Part shown: positions 63,112 to 63,883 of the stretch, one piece after another | How the letters are laid out: each line of letters begins with the position of its first letter | How positions within the stretch are numbered: position 1 is the first letter of the stretch | Assembly: GCA_036257595.1 (NCBI GenBank) | Contig: DATAFF010000022.1 | Span: 1 to 63,883 of the forward strand | From: DATAFF01 sp036257595 | Lineage (GTDB): Bacteria; Pseudomonadota; Alphaproteobacteria; Rhizobiales; Aestuariivirgaceae | Length of the DNA: 63,883 nucleotides | Direction: 5' to 3' | Program-made: the position numbers and the translations under genes | Notes under the pieces: model-generated | Told to the model about the DNA's origin: nothing | Databases searched by the model: none | Seen by the model: only the letters and a program-made list of their open reading frames with translations

Positions 63112-63883
63112 CTAGTGGATCGAATCTAACACTTGGTGCCCACGCCTGACGGCGGCGATGATTTTGTCGGGATCGGCGGTCCAGGTGAAGGGCGTTGGGT
63201 CGGTGTTGTGCTCGGCGACGAAGCGGTTGATGGCGGCCTGGAGGTCGACGAGGGAGTAGAAGACCCCGCGCTTGAGCCGCCGTTTGGCGAGTTTGGCGAA
63301 GAAGCCTTCGACAGCGTTGAGCCAAGAGCATGAGGTTGGCACGAAGTGGAAGGTGAAGCGCTGGTGCCTGTCGAGCCATTGACGGACCTTCGGGTGCTTG
63401 TGGGCGGCGTAGTTGTCAAGGATGACGTGGATCAGCTTACCGGCCGGGACCTGTGCCTCGATGGTGTTGAGGAATCGGATGAACTCCTGATGGCGGTGGC
63501 GCTGCATGTTGCGACCGATGACCGTGCCTTCGAGAACGTCAAGGGCAGCGAACAGGGTTGTGGTGCCGTTCCGCTTATAATCGTGGGTCATTGTGCCGGC
63601 CCGCCCCTTCTTCATCGGCAGTCCTGGCTGGGTGCGATCGAGGGCCTGAATTTGGCTTTTTTCGTCGACCGAGAGCACGATGGCATGCGCCGGCGGATCG
63701 ACGTAGAGCCCGACGACGTCGCGCAGCTTGTCGACGAAATCCGGATCGTTGGAGAGCTTGAATTGCCTCACCCGGTGCGGCTGCAGCCCGTGCGCACGCC
63801 AGATGCGCTGGACGGCGCTGACGCTGATGCCGGTCGCCTTTGCCATCATCGCGCCGGTCCAATGGGTCGTCTCGGTCGGCGGG
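63112..63883 (-). mobile_element. IS630-family insertion sequence, transposase gene (5' part outside the window)
   Basis: DDE transposase reading from beyond 63883 to the TAG at 63112-63114. The visible 257 residues start in the PPTETTHWT-type helix-turn-helix segment. The catalytic residues are D in LSVDEKSQIQ, D in VILDNYAAH and E in NAVEGFFAKL; the usual C-terminus (DKIIAAVRRGHQVLDSIH) is present. The stop lies only 4 bp past the tRNA CCA end, in CTAG, and IS630 elements insert at TA, often CTAG. The element therefore inserted almost exactly at the tRNA 3' end. Confidence 0.93.

Overview
The window is high-GC alphaproteobacterial chromosome, most like the order Hyphomicrobiales (Rhizobiales). 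This rests on gene order and content: amiC-ponA-prfB, aroQ-accB-accC-aat, tyrS/anmK divergent, sufB-C-D-S-T-A behind an Rrf2 regulator, glyA-nrdR-ribD-ribC-ribH-nusB, plsX-fabH-ihfA-merR, a Shemin-type (C4) 5-aminolevulinate synthase and a K+-independent H+-pyrophosphatase. I do not name a genus.

Left end (1-5.3 kb) is accessory. A flavin/iron-sulfur demethylase-type oxidoreductase is followed by what I regard as the most interesting locus: a 440-residue protein with a disordered, Thr/Pro-rich N-terminal half and a C-terminal mono-ADP-ribosyltransferase-like domain. Two small, different proteins that look like class I (CesT-type) type III secretion chaperones follow directly. No secretion apparatus lies in the window, so this would be an isolated effector-chaperone island.

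5.2-29.6 kb is mostly housekeeping: folate salvage, MFS transporter, EF-hand protein, Aat, AccB/AccC, AroQ, DsbA-like and M48-TPR envelope proteins, RNase E, AmiC, PBP1A, RF2 with its programmed frameshift, bactofilin, peroxiredoxin, a YhdP/AsmA-like envelope protein, TyrS and AnmK. 29.6-39.5 kb holds a hydrolase, the complete suf operon (with an extra small coiled-coil gene inserted between sufB and sufC) and a DEAD-box helicase. 39.5-51 kb holds an orphan HlyC-like acyltransferase, a B12-dependent-mutase-like protein paired with aquaporin Z, parE, an acetyltransferase, pqqABCDE, an arginine-deiminase-like hydrolase and hemA. 51-63 kb is glyA, nrdR, riboflavin genes, nusB, hppA, bamE, CBP3, DUF177, plsX, fabH, ihfA and a MerR regulator. 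It ends with tRNA-Pro(GGG) abutted by an IS630-type element that runs off the window.

The second theme is intergenic repeats. Seven copies of one hairpin family (arms built from the heptamer TAGGCAG), one copy with heptamer TAGCGAA, and three copies of a CTAGAGCA-ended palindromic family all sit at gene ends. Because seven is not a multiple of three, the TAG heptamers put a stop codon in every frame, on both strands. Several genes here (aat, prfB, the B12 protein, parE, pqqE, amiC, merR) take their stop codon from such an element, and three of them also take their last few residues from it.
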